A DNA stretch of 64,000 nt. Source: Malania oleifera. Lineage: Eukaryota; Streptophyta; Magnoliopsida; Santalales; Ximeniaceae. The position numbers were made by a program, and so were the translations under genes. Of the stretch, positions 1-10,960 are shown piece by piece (position 1 is the stretch's first letter; each line of letters starts with the position of its first letter). Under the pieces are notes generated by a model. It was given only the letters and a program-made list of their open reading frames with translations. It did no database searches and had not been told where the DNA came from. Where the stretch lies: the NCBI RefSeq assembly GCF_029873635.1, contig NC_080419.1, forward strand, positions 74,388,597-74,452,596, read 5' to 3'.

Positions 1-667
1 ACTTTGTAATTCATTTGCGTAAAAATTATATAAACTTCCAAACATTCCCTGGAATTTTAGTCACCTAATTCCTTTTCGATGCCAATCTGATGCATAGGCT
101 TACACTTTTAAATTAAGATAAGGTATCATTTTCCAACCAAATTGGTTCTTAGATTTTTTTTGTTTTTTTTGTTTTTTTTTTCCTTGCTTCAATTATAGAC
201 AACAACAAAAGACTCCACATTAGGCTGTATACAAATCAAATCCCAATCAAGCCGATGCCTAAGCAATTAAATTGGTATCGCATTGCCAAGTAATATTCGC
301 ATAGGATAGAGCAAAAAGATAAAACTCCGGGTCCTAGCATGTACAATTTCTTTCTGGATAACATATTGCTAAAGGTCCTAGAATAATTATGATTTTTCTT
401 CTAAGTAAGTTGATAAAGATGATTATGTTAGATGTTATTTGATTAATAGGATCCTTCAGGTTACTTCTCAATGTGATGCCTATGACATCTTATTCTCAGG
501 TTTGTTTTCAGCTTATGGTGACAACATCACTTCCCAAGGAATAAAGAATTTCCACAGAACATAGAAGTCAAATTGTTGCCCACTTAGTATCTTACATTTT
601 TATGGGTATCTTAATTTTAGGATTACATTGTCCCTACTATTTTGGCTGATTTGTGGAAATATGAAAA
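1..667. other. Left-edge AT-rich DNA, no gene seen
   Basis: No coding segment, repeat boundary or RNA gene could be recognised here. There is a T-rich run near 155-182. The stretch ends where the minus-strand reverse transcriptase relic of element A stops abruptly at about 667. It may be the DNA into which A was truncated, or another decayed repeat. Confidence 0.5.
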
Positions 668-1509
668 TATGTAGTCGATGCACATTCTCATCGACCCATC
701 TTCCTTCCTCATAAACAATACTAGTGCTTCCTAAGGTGAGATGTTGGACCCAATAAATCCCATATCTAACCGTTTCTGCAACTATTCTTTCAATTCCTTC
801 AGCTCTGGTGGTGCCATTCTGTACGGCGCCTTCAAAATAGGCGCTGTTCCTGGAATTAGATCAATAGAAAATTCTACCTCACGTTCAGGAGGTAGTCCCG
901 ACAAATCCTAGAAAAATATATTAGGAAAATCTCTCACTACCGAGATATCCTCAACCCTCAACTCCTCTTCTAATATTTCCTTCACATAGGCCACAAATCC
1001 TTGACAACCCTTTAACAACAACCTCCTCGCTTGAATGACAGATAACAACTGTGGTGGGACACGTACACATGGCCCCACAAATCTATACTCTTGTTCTCTT
1101 GGAGGTCCAAACACTACCTCGTTTTTATAATAGTTAATACCTACCTGACTAACAACTAGTCAGTCCATTGCCAAGATCAAAATAAATCAGTGCCTATAAA
1201 GCACTACAAGACCAGCAGACAATATCCTTCCCTGAATATCCGCTGGACAATCCTTAAACACCCTTATACATTTTACCATTGTTAATGTTGGTGTGGCGAC
1301 AAATAATTTGATGTCTAACAATTAAGTTTCCATCTTACATAGACTGATATATTCCCAATAAATAAATGAACACATTGCTTCTAAATCACATAAAATAATA
1401 ATTTTAACTAAAATTATAACTATAGAACTTGTCACCATGTCTTATGCCGCCTCAGCATCTTCCGATGTCAGTGCATAAATTTGCACCGGAGCAGTATTCA
1501 TCTGTTATC
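668..1509 (-). pseudogene. Element A protease-to-RT segment (decayed)
   Basis: This is part of a gypsy polyprotein. On the minus strand, 908-1,114 reads as the linker between protease and RT (VIQARRLLLKGCQGFVAYVKE, then the acidic segment before RT). About 720-900 continues as [20 protein letters not shown] and [16 protein letters not shown], then reaches the LFMRKEDGS strand and stops near 668. Only the N-terminal edge of RT is present; the catalytic FxDD region is missing. Several stops occur where other copies have Gln or Arg, so no functional protein is expected. Confidence 0.75.
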
Positions 1510-2385
1510 CGTCTCAAGGTGCATGATAGCCTCCTCTATATGGTCAAAGAATAGCCACTATCGCTAGAGGTGCCTGACTATTTCTCAAAATATGTCTAGG
1601 CTTATAGCACCGATAACAAACAACCTCCCTCACTCGGCACTCTCCTGGGTGTCTCTTGTAGCATCTGGGACAAGGATGAGGCATCTGTTAACCCTATACT
1701 GTTCGTTCTCCTCCTCACTGTCGTTGTCCCTTTCTACTATCATATCTCCTCCACGACCCTCGACTGCTCCCTGCCTAAAAATCGGGAGGCACGGGCCTCT
1801 TTCCCTGGCTCTGTCCTCCACTGCCACCATGTCTTCTCCAAGTCCCCTGACTGGTACCTACATGAAATTAAGGAGGCATAGATCTTTTCCTCTAGTTTAG
1901 GTTTATAAACTCATCCGCCTGGGCATATCTAGTAGAGGAGTGAATGTATTGATTAAAGAAAATTTCTTTAAAACGGTTCCATGTCAGGGTTGCTGGTTCT
2001 AGCCTTTGTTATTCGAGTAGCTTTACCGACATCCACCAACGCTTGGCCTTCCTAGTCATTTTCAAAATAGCATATAGAACTTTTTGCTCATCTGCACAGA
2101 GGAGACTTGTTAATATATCTTCCATCTCTTAGATCCATTCCTTTGTAATTATTTGATTGGCTCTTCCCGTAAAAGTCAAGGGATTCATGTGGATAAATTA
2201 CTCGACAATGCAGCTCGGGTCAACTGGTAGGCAGTTTTGTCCCCCATAGTTCCACACAATCCCAGCCATGACCCGCTGGCCTGCACTACACAACACCTAT
2301 TCAAGGTCACTGCCACCTATGCTAGAAGCCCTCTCATTACCACTACTTTTAGTATTTACGTTGTTATTCCCGGAGTCTATCCGGA
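1510..2385 (-). pseudogene. Element A gag (decayed)
   Basis: This is the capsid-like gag of the gypsy element. On the minus strand 1,900-2,100 reads as the retrotransposon gag core (TLTWNRFKEIFFNQY, then A.ADEFINL). About 2,150-2,230 reads as the preceding MNPLTFTGRANQ-like segment. The start corresponds to an MDPGNN-like leader seen better in element B, but its Met codon is changed (ATA on the minus strand near 2,376). A degenerate zinc knuckle lies near 1,590-1,620. There are many stops and frame changes. Confidence 0.65.
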
Positions 2386-2761
2386 AACAGGAACAATTAG
2401 TCTCAGCATATAATTACTATCACACAACCAATACACTGTTATATCTCATAAATTACTCTTCTATGACCCTTTATCTCCACATCCTCAATCCCCATTTAAG
2501 ATTCAGTCCTACCACTCAGAAACAAGACCCAGAAATAGTATCCATGGTTTTTCTGAAATCGTCACCCCAGGAAAAGCACAAAAACAACCCCGATGCTCTT
2601 GTCTCTAGGCCGCAAGATATAACCCAAAATTCTCACCTCATCCTTCACAATAACTGACTCACATTTCAATCTACTCATCTCCTATTTTTCTCAAAATTCA
2701 TTCCTATACTCTTGTATTGTATTCCGCTATTTACTAAAGTTTGCATAACCTAGCAACCTAG

Positions 2762-2776
2762 GCTCTAATACCAAAC
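2762..2776 (-). promoter_or_regulatory. Primer-binding site of element A (tRNA-iMet type)
   Basis: The plus-strand text GGCTCTAATACCA is the complement of a TGGTATCAGAGCC-type initiator-tRNA-Met primer site with one change. It lies next to the inner LTR end (minus strand ...GGGGTGTCACA), where minus-strand cDNA synthesis would begin. Confidence 0.75.
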
Positions 2777-5655
2777 TGTGACACCCCAATTTTTCATACC
2801 ATTTTTTTTTACATCATACTTATTGGACACATCAACACCTTTATACCATATATATCACCTGACCCACATTGAGCATCGGTATACCAATCACATTATATTT
2901 CAAATACATATCAATGGAAGACAATATATACATATGCCATAGCAAATATACATACCAGAGTATAATCCATCAAAAAATACATACATCAACAAACACCCCA
3001 AAATAAAAAAACTCTGGGGGAAATATCCATCCCTAGATCAAACATTCACCCTGTATATCAGGGTGCCTACTCCACTCTATCTGGGAGCTCTATCACCAAC
3101 TCGATCTCAGTTTCCTAAAATATTTAATACTTGGGTGAGACACATCTCAGTAAGACGGAATAAGTTATTAACAGTATGTGGCAATATGAGTGCGATTACG
3201 TCAATGTACGTATATATATTCGGTCAAAAAATTATTCATTAGATATGATATCTGATATGTGCAAATAGCTATATAAATATAAAACACAACTTCTATAAAC
3301 TTTATATTCCATTTCCCAGTTTCATTTATTTTTCTCCTCTTTCTTTCATCTCAGTTTATTTCCATTATATCATTCTTTTCTTATTTATTCAACCCATGAG
3401 TATCCTCAGTCACCTTTCCATATCGTGTATGTAACTCATGGCCATTTCCAACTGGCTATCCAGTCCATGGGTATCCTCTGTAACCATAACATGCCATGTC
3501 TGTAACCATAACATGCCATGTCTGTAACCCATGGCTGCCTTGAGGATTTTTCTTCACCCCATGCTTCCCTCCATGGTCAAGGTTAGGCAGCCCGAAGGCT
3601 GGATCTAATCGCAGTTGGCCAATGCTGTTAGACAAATAATACCATATATCTGTTTGTAGTGACAAATGGTCTGCCACATACCCTGGTCCGGAATCCAGGG
3701 GCAATAAACAACTCTATTCTAGCTCATTCACATTGCCACTCCACAGGCTCCATGAGTCCGTGTGGTTGCCCGTTTCAACTGCTAACATTGGTACCGTGCT
3801 CGATATCATAACCCATCGCCGGGGTTTATATATCCATCCATCAAGGTTTTCATTTCCACTAATTCACTTTTCTCATATCAACGTTTCCCATATCAATACA
3901 TATATTCATTGCAGTTGTTACGCAGCAATGTTCACAATTCCAGTATTCACATTTCATTTCCAATATTCACATTTCATTTCCAGTATTCACACTTCATCAT
4001 TCACAAATCAATTCCCATATTTCATTATTTATATTGCAGAATTTCACATTGCAATATTTCTATATTCATATATCAAAATTCACATGTTCAGTATTTTCAT
4101 TCAATATTCACAAAAAAATATTCCCAGTAGATTTGTCATTTTCTACTATTTCATTCTCAGCATTTCAATTTCAAAATTCATCTCATAATAATATATAAAC
4201 AAATATGGGAATATATCGCATTTCATATATTTGATCATTTCAAGTATGCACATATCAGTATTTTATTTTTTTTTCATTTCATAGAAAATCATTTTCATAT
4301 TTCTCATATTCTACATTTCTCAATATTCACATATATCAATATTTCTTATTTCCACTGTTCCCACAAAATCATTTCGTATATACATTTATCCCTTTTCAAT
4401 ATTTTCCAAAAAATTGTATAACATTTCCACATTACATTTCATTTCCTTGGAGATATTCATGATCATAAAATTTTCCTAGATTTCCCATTTCAAATCACAT
4501 TTTATACAACACATTTCATAATTTTCATAAAATCATATGCCACACAATTTCTCATCTATTATTCATATCATCATCATAATAATTTCATGGAAAATACCAT
4601 AATTCATTTCACATATATTTCAACTAGTATTTTATAAAAATACATGCTATAACTTATTCCTCTTACTTGTCTTACTGAAATGCCCACACAATTCAATCCT
4701 GAGCCCGTGGCATTTCCAGCCCAAAAACCTACAATTTCCATTTCCCTAGAACATTCAACAAAATTCCAACATAATTTCCATAAAATATTTACTAGGCTCC
4801 TAATAACCTAAATAAATTGTTAAACTCCAAGATAATTAACTTACCTCGGTTTTCCTGAACTATGCCCGTAGGGTCCCGAAATTACACCCGCGATGCTTAC
4901 CCGAGCTTTGAATTCAATAACCCTAATTCAACCTCAAAATACCCAATATTTAAAATTTACAAATCTACAATAATTAAATAATAATTAGCCCCTTAATAAT
5001 CCCCTCAGCCTAATTTTGGAGTTATGCCTATGACGACCCCACGAGAAATCCATTCCGCTAGACTTGTAAAGAATCATCCCTAGATTCTCGTGGTGGTGTC
5101 CGATTGTCAATTGAGTTTAAGATTTACAAGAAATTGAGGTAAAAGTGAGAATTGAGCTTACCCCAAGAGATATGCCTACACCACTCCTATGAGAAATCCG
5201 CTCGGGTAGAAATGTCGGTGGCGGAGAATGTAGTTCAGCAGTATTTTCTAATTTTCGATCGAGTGAATATTAATTGAAAAATTGAGGAGAGTGGGAGAGA
5301 AAATGAAGGAGATGAAAGGAGAGAGCGTAAGAAGCAAGGTGGGGGTGGCGTTCTACTTCCTTCAAAATTTTGAAATCCTGAAGCTTCAAAAAGTTTCAGG
5401 TAAACTTATATATTTAATTAATATAAAAATAATAATAATAATAATAATAATTTTTAACCTTTACATATATATATATATATATATATAATATTAATAACTT
5501 TTAACATATATATATATATATTACTTAATTCATAATTATTATTATTCAATTAATTTTTTTATTATTCAATTTAATTTTAAATCTTAAATAATTTATTTTA
5601 TTTTATTTTATTTTATTTTTACATTCCCAAACATATCATTTTCTGGGGCATTACA
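2777..5655 (-). repeat. 5' LTR of element A (about 2.9 kb)
   Basis: On the minus strand it starts TGTAATGCCCCAG and ends GGTGTCACA next to the primer site, the expected TG...CA ends. It contains the cACATCTCAGTAAGacGG block near 3,130-3,160, which recurs in the LTRs of elements B and C. It also holds a 24-bp direct repeat near 3,478-3,530, a long CATTTC/TTCATA-rich stretch (3,840-4,650) and an AT microsatellite (5,465-5,488). At 2.9 kb it is long but within the range of Tekay-type chromoviruses. An alternative, that the LTR runs on to 6,077, is discussed under rejected items. Confidence 0.65.
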
Positions 5656-5718
5656 GCCAGGATTCCGAAATGATGTTTATTAGTCAATTCGGGCCAAATT
5701 CGGGTCAAAAATTGAAGA

Positions 5719-5763
5719 GAGAGAGAGAGCGAGAGAGAAAGAGAGAGAAGGAGAGAGAGGGAA
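5719..5763. repeat. (GA)n-rich tract in element B 3' LTR
   Basis: This is an imperfect GA microsatellite, read as CT in the element's sense strand. It lies just downstream of the presumed TATA box at 5,831-5,838, like the tract at 16,698-16,767 in the other LTR. Confidence 0.85.
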
Positions 5764-5830
5764 GGAGCCGTAGCTTGGGACAGAAATTGAGAGAGAGTGA
5801 ATTCTTCCTTAAAAAAAAAGGGTTAGAACC

Positions 5831-5838
5831 TATTTATA
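5831..5838 (-). promoter_or_regulatory. TATA box of element B 3' LTR
   Basis: The minus strand reads TATAAATA. It lies between the palindrome array (5,855-6,020) and the CT-rich leader. The same arrangement recurs at 16,831-16,838, so it is the likely core promoter of this LTR family. Confidence 0.5.
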
Positions 5839-6077
5839 GGTTGCTGCCCTAGTGGAAACCGTTGATGGTTTCCCTAAAACCGTCGACCGTCAACGGTTTG
5901 GTATTTAACCAAACCCTTTTTTTTACTATTTTACGTTTACTGAGTGTCGGTAACTCAAACCATCGATAGTTTTCCTGAAGTCCAAAAAATTGCTGACATT
6001 TTGGTCTACACCAAACCAAATTTCCTCTTCTTATTACTATTTTTTTTTTATCATTATTATTTTTCCTAGTCTCTACA

Positions 6078-6090
6078 TCCTCCCCTTCTT
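6078..6090 (-). promoter_or_regulatory. Polypurine tract of element B
   Basis: The minus strand reads AAGAAGGGGAGGA immediately before the LTR start TGTAGAG. Just upstream is the TTTTGAGGACAAAATTTG block common before gypsy polypurine tracts. It would prime plus-strand synthesis. Confidence 0.75.
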
Positions 6091-6429
6091 ATACAAATTT
6101 TGTCCTCAAAATTTGTCAACTAATGTTTACCAACATCTAGAAATGATCTGATAGCTTACCTCGACCCTAGAAAGAGTTGGCGGCCACCCACATTGCGGCC
6201 CCGTCCAAAATTTATTAATAACCTTCACTTCTGGTGGAGGAATATCGTGGTCACATTAAAGGTTTCTGAGGGATTACATTTAAGCACTAAAAACTCTCCC
6301 AAAACCATTCATAATATAAATCCAAAACACTAAATTAATATCAACTACCCTACCCTATACAAGTCAATAGTCAAAAACAATTATTCAACTTTACCTTAAC
6401 TGGTTCAACACTGTGCCCTGCTGAATAGA
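6091..6429 (-). other. 3' non-coding internal part of element B
   Basis: No open frame was found. This is the untranslated stretch between the lost integrase and the polypurine tract of B. It ends where copia F starts (TGTTGG at 6,430). Confidence 0.5.
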
Positions 6430-8267
6430 TGTTGGTGGCCTAGCATGGCTTTTGAATCTTGTTTTGATGATAATAAATAAAGGTTAATTTAACTAGTTAT
6501 GATTTAAGTGATGATATTTCAGGAAACCTAGTATGACAAGTTCAAAAGGTTTAAGAATTAAAAGTCCAAGATCACAAGTGCAATAAAAGCTTATACTTCA
6601 ACAACAAGGTGATCAAAAGAAAGCTCAAGAGGTCCAATAGGGTCACAACATATGGAGAATTAAAGAATATTGAAGATCAAGACAAAGAGGACTCAAAGCA
6701 AAGATATACATGAAGACTTCAAGTTTAGAGAATTTTAAAGTCTTTAGAAAGTCTTATGTAAGTATTTCATTTGAATATCAGAATGAATGCTTTGAAACTC
6801 ATTAGGGTTTATCATGGACTTAAGACCTTATTTTGAAAATCCCAAAAAATACTCTTTAAAAGTATTAAAGCAAGTTGGCTAAGGTTTTTGGAAACAAACT
6901 TTAAAAACAATATTTTTAACTATTCAAGTAACTGACCTGTGTGTGGTCAGGCGACTGACATATTTGCTGAATTGAATTTTGATAGATAGTGAAGGATTAG
7001 GCGACTGACCCCTAAGACCTCAGGTGACTGACCCTATTTTAAACTGAAAAAGACACTGTATTTGAAGATCAGACGATTAACCCTCGTAACGGTTAGTTTT
7101 TAAAACATCATTTAATGTTTCCAAATTGAGTTGTTTGTGCCCCAAACTTTATAAATACTTGGAAAACACTCCAAGTAACTTACGCAATACAAACTTATTA
7201 CTTTTTGAGCCTATAAATACATGGTTTCTCAAATCAAATTAAAAACACCAAAAATTGAAAATCTAATTTCAATCTATATTGCTCATACTCTCTCAAAGCC
7301 CTCTTGCTCACATCTACTTGCTGAGATTTTTTAAGAAATACTGAGTCATTGATCACTGATATCTGAGCACAACTTTTGAGTTTTAATTCAAATCAAAGGA
7401 AGAATTTTGGTGATATACTTTTTGAGCTTCAATTTCATTCTTCTTTGATATTTGCTTTGAAATATTGATTAGTTGTGCTATATTTGTACTAATCTGCTCT
7501 ATTTGAGAGTATTTCTCGTGCACAAAGATTCGTTCTTGTTTTCTTAATGGTTCAGGGTTGATTGAATCCTTGTACCAAGTGTGGGGATATCGTTTGGAGA
7601 GGTGTACTCTAGCCTATTGAAGGAGGGATTGTAAGGTTGCTCTTACCCGAAAAGGAGTATTATAGTGGAATCCTTAGGTGGTGTTGCCTAAGGTGAGGAC
7701 GTAGGCAGGTATAGTCGAACTTTGTAAAAACCTTGGTCTCACTCTCTTCCTTTACTCTTTAACTTTTTTGCATATGTAAATTGCGTGGTTGTTTATGTAA
7801 GTGCAAGAAGTTAAACTATTGAGATTGAGAAAATTTTTAATTAAAGGGAGTACATTGATTGATCTTTTTCGGAAACCTCATAGGGAGTATGTTGATTAAT
7901 CATTTTTGAAATCCTTGATTAAAAGGAAGAGCATTAAATCCATTAATACAGGGCTTTTTATTAATTAATCGTTGAATCATGGAAGTGCTACTACAACTTA
8001 TATATTGGCTAAGTAAGTTGTATTGGTTTATTGATTGGTTGATTGGGTGTTGATTGACATTGCTAAAAGTTCAAGTTAATTTACTCATTCTTAGAGTTTT
8101 TAAAAGAGAATCTTGGTATCTAGCTGATATTGAAATTTAAATCATACTTGTGTGATTAATAAACTTATAAAAGGCTGTGAATTTGTAAAAATAGTTAAAA
8201 GAAACTTTTAAAACCCAATTCACCCCCCCCCCCCCACGGCTCTCTTGGGACTACACCTTAGTTTTCA
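6430..8267 (+). repeat. 5' LTR of element F
   Basis: It starts TGTTGGTGGCCTAGC and ends ...CTACACCTTAGTTTTCA just before the primer site. It carries AGGCGACTGACC-type repeats (about 6,930-7,085), a TATAAATA at 7,150-7,157 and a 13-C run (8,223-8,235) in the block that reads CACCCCCC...CTCTTGGGA in the other SIRE-like LTRs. The last 15 bp before the primer site resemble the inner ends of the solo LTRs. Confidence 0.8.
7150..7157 (+). promoter_or_regulatory. TATA box in element F LTR
   Basis: TATAAATA lies about 70 bp downstream of the last AGGCGACTGACC-type motif. Its position matches the TATA boxes of the other SIRE-like LTRs. Confidence 0.5.
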
Positions 8268-8284
8268 ATTAGTATCAGATCAGG
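8268..8284 (+). promoter_or_regulatory. Primer-binding site of element F
   Basis: ATTAGTATCAGATCAGG follows the LTR end directly. It is a decayed form of the ATTGGTATCAGAGCC site seen intact in element G, matching the 3' end of initiator tRNA-Met. Confidence 0.65.
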
Positions 8285-8324
8285 GTTATAACAAATCTTA
8301 ATTAGAAGCTATATAAACATATAA

Positions 8325-9972
8325 ATGGCACACCTAGGCGTAGTTCCCTTTGCCGAGGTCAATCCTCAACTAGGCATCCGATCTTTTTTGGGCTTAACTA
8401 TACTTTTTGGAAACAAAGAATGTGAATCTATCTTCAAATTATGGATTGGAAAACATGGAGGGTTGTCACATCTAGTGATCTTATTGCTACCAAACTTGTA
8501 GATGGAAAAGAAGTACCTAAAAAAAAAAAAGACATGACTGAAAACGATCATAAGATGTTGCAAGTTAAGTCAAGTGCTATAAATTCTTTATACTGTGCCC
8601 TCGACATAAATGAATTCCATAAGGTCATGGCATGTAAATCAGCAAAAGAAATATGTGACAAACTAGGGGTAACCTATGAAGGTACCGTTGATGTGATAGA
8701 TAATAGAATTGACATGCTTACTAGCGAATATGAAGCATTTAGGATGAACCTTGATTAATCCATTACAACTATGTAAACTAGGTTCATTAATATCATAAAC
8801 TCCCTTAATGCCTTGGGGAAAAACTACTCTCTACTTATGAGATGATACGAAAAATCCTTAGAGGTCTTCCACCCATTTAGTAACCCAAAGCCACAACTAT
8901 TATAGAAGGAAGAAACCTTAAGAATACCTCACTAGATGAACTGATTGGATCTCTATAAGATGGCTATGAATGAAAGAAATGCTGAAAACAAAAACAAAAA
9001 ATCTATAGCCCTTAAGGCTGCCAAAGAAAGCTCTAGTGAAGAAGAGGAAGATGAAAATGAATTAGACAATGAAGAACTAGCCTTCATTACTAAGAGACTT
9101 GGAAAATTCCTTAAATGAAATAAGAAGTTTGCTAGAAAGTTTAGAGGTTCTAAAAAAGGAGAAACAAGTAAATAGGAAAATAAGAATAAGAATGAAAGGG
9201 TTAAACACATTAAACCTGATTGTCCACAACTCAAGAAAGACAAAAAGAAGAAGAAGAAAGCAATGAAAGTTACATGGGATGACACAAGCTCAAGCAAATC
9301 GGAAAGTGAGTCAAGTGAACAAGAAGTGGCGAACATATGCTTCATGGCTCATAACGATGAGGTAAATTCCTATTCTAACTCATATGAGGAATTTAGTGAC
9401 GAATTGTGTAGTGACTCATATGAGAGTATGACATCATATAAAGAAATCCAAGCTGAGTTGTTTGCATTACATAATAGGTTTATAAAAGTAACTAAAAGAA
9501 AATTTTCCTTAAAAGAGCAAAATGAATCACTCAAAAATCAACTAGATACATAAAAGATAGTTGAAAAAGAAAAAGACTCTCATATTGATGATCTTATGAA
9601 GAAAATAAATGAGATGTCACAAGATTTAGTTAAATTACAACTAAATAGTGAAAGGAAGAAGGACTTAGAAGAAAAAGACCTTAAAAGTAAAATTGAGGAC
9701 AAGGATAAAATTATTTACAATTTCACTAAAGGAAAAGAGAACTTTGAAAAGTTGCTTGGAAAACAAAAAAAATGTCATTACATAAAGAGGGAATAGGATT
9801 TAATGGAATTGAGGAAAAAAAGAAGAAAAATCTTTATATGGGATACTTCGTTAAGGAATCAAAGTATTATGCAAGCACATCTTCAACTAATATCTATCAA
9901 CACACTACATGCTTCTTATGTAAGAAAAAGGGACACATAACATTTGATTGTCCATTTAAAAGAAAGATGTGA
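8325..9972 (+). pseudogene. Element F gag (decayed, with zinc knuckle)
   Basis: This is the gag of a SIRE-like copia. It begins ATGGCACACCTAGG at 8,325 and shifts frame early. From 8,441 it reads MDWKTWRVV, then LYCALDINEFHKVMACKSAKEICDKLGV, VIDNRIDMLTSEYEAFRMN, the UBN2-type gag core. The middle is acidic, Lys-rich and coiled-coil-like (9,000-9,780). A CCHC zinc knuckle, CFLCKKKGHITFDCP, lies at about 9,910-9,955. Stops interrupt it at about 8,757, 9,116, 9,172 and 9,551. It matches element G gag domain for domain. Confidence 0.8.
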
Positions 9973-10079
9973 AAGTCAAGAAAGTTTGGAGAATTAAAGA
10001 AAACAAATCTGAAATAAAAAAACCTAAGAAGGTATGGATACCTAAGAGTAACATATTGAACCCTTCTTGTAGGTTTGCC

Positions 10080-10697
10080 TTAAGACAACCTCATCTAAAT
10101 ACAAATGGTACTTGGACAGCAGGTGTTCTAGGCACATGATCGGGGATAAGTTCAAGTTCACCTTATTAAGGCTAAAAGATGGTGGATACATTACATTCGA
10201 AGACAATGCCAAAGGCAAAATTATTAGGATCGGTAAGATAGGTAAAGAACCTTCCCTCACCATTGATGATGTGTTATTGGTAGATGGATTAAAACATAAC
10301 CTATTGAGCATAATTCAATTGCGTGACCAAGGATTTGATGTAATTTTTAAGTAAGACAAATGTATTGTTGAAAATAGAGAAAAGTAAAATATTATATTCA
10401 CCGTTAAAAGAATTGATAATGTATATTGCATAAATTTGAAAAGTTAAAAACTCAAAACATCACATGCTTAGCAACTATGAATAAGGCAAGTTGGTTATGG
10501 CATAGAAGGCTAGGTCATGCTAGTATGGACTTACTATCAAAACTAGTTAAGAAGAATCTAGTTAGATGACTACCTAGTACAAAGTTTGTTAAAGATAAAA
10601 TTTGTGAAGTTTGTCAATTAGGAAAACAAACTAAGACCAACTTTAAGAAGAAGAAACACATCTCCACTAGCAAGCCCTTACAGCTTATTCACTTAGA
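10080..10697 (+). pseudogene. Element F protease and GAG-pre-integrase (truncated)
   Basis: The aspartic protease segment reads WYLDSRCSRHMIGD at about 10,110, where D-S-G is expected; the Gly is replaced by Arg. It continues with DNAKGKIIRIGKIGKEPSL and VLLVDGLKHNLLSI. The next domain reads WLWHRRLGHASMDLLSKL at about 10,495, then CEVCQLGKQTKTNFKKKKH and LIHLDL, where it is cut at 10,697. Stops at 10,354, 10,447 and 10,568 make it inactive. Confidence 0.8.
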
Positions 10698-10698
10698 T

Positions 10699-10960
10699 TT
10701 AAGTACTCTCCTACACACCACCATGGTTCCTGTCGGTGTAGCCACTGATAAATCAATATCAAGTGGCTGAACTTCTATCCCATATAACTTAATAAACTCT
10801 CGTGCTATGAATGAATGAGTCGCCCTGGAATCAAATAACACTACCACTTTGTATGACTATATAAAAATGGTACCTCTCACCACGTCACTCACATTCTCTG
10901 GATCTCCCGGTGTAAGTGCATAAATTCACACTAACGCGGTGTTCCTCTAGTGGTTTCCTC
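10699..10960 (-). pseudogene. Element B protease (decayed)
   Basis: On the minus strand about 10,700-10,850 reads VVLFDSRATHSFIAREF, then KLYGIEVQPLDIDLSVATPTG. This is the gypsy retropepsin, with Arg in place of Gly in the D-S/T-G active-site triad. It is truncated at the junction with element F and is continuous with gag upstream on the same strand. Confidence 0.75.

Larger units (their letters stand above)
668..5655 (-). mobile_element. Element A: partial Ty3/gypsy retrotransposon (5' LTR to RT start)
   Basis: Read on the minus strand the order is 5' LTR (2,777-5,655), primer-binding site, gag, protease, linker and the first RT motifs, ending near 668. That order and the peptide similarities identify a Ty3/gypsy element. 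Everything downstream of the RT start and the 3' LTR are absent, so this is a truncated copy or its remainder lies outside the window. The reading frames are broken by many stops. Its LTR start (TGTAATGCCCC on the minus strand) abuts sequence that matches the LTR of element B, which suggests that A inserted into B's 3' LTR. Confidence 0.75.
5656..6077 (-). repeat. 3' LTR start (U3/R part) of element B
   Basis: The minus-strand LTR begins TGTAGAGACTAGG at 6,077. It matches the 5' LTR copy at about 16,645-17,063, including the GA-rich tract, the GGTTGCTGCCCT block and the array of CCGTCGAC/GTCAACGG-type palindromes. The remaining LTR is displaced by element A. Confidence 0.7.
6430..10697 (+). 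mobile_element. Element F: left part of a SIRE-like Ty1/copia element
   Basis: It has a complete 5' LTR (6,430-8,267), primer site, gag, protease and the GAG-pre-integrase domain, then stops within the first integrase residues at about 10,697. There the sequence changes strand and family to gypsy B protease. The rest of F and the pol of B are both missing at this point, so a deletion probably took both after F inserted in B. Frames carry several stops. It is related to element G at 50.6-60.2 kb. Confidence 0.8.

Noticed and set aside
3733..4188. 151-codon open frame
   Set aside because: It is a translation of the CATTTC/TTCATA-rich part of element A's LTR on the antisense strand.
2777..6077. 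One single 3.3-kb LTR flanked by a primer site on one side and a polypurine tract on the other
   Set aside because: It would need a circle-derived or tandem structure, and the TGTAATGCCCC/GGTGTCACA ends at 5,655/2,777 are good LTR termini. Nesting of A in B is simpler, but this is not fully excluded.
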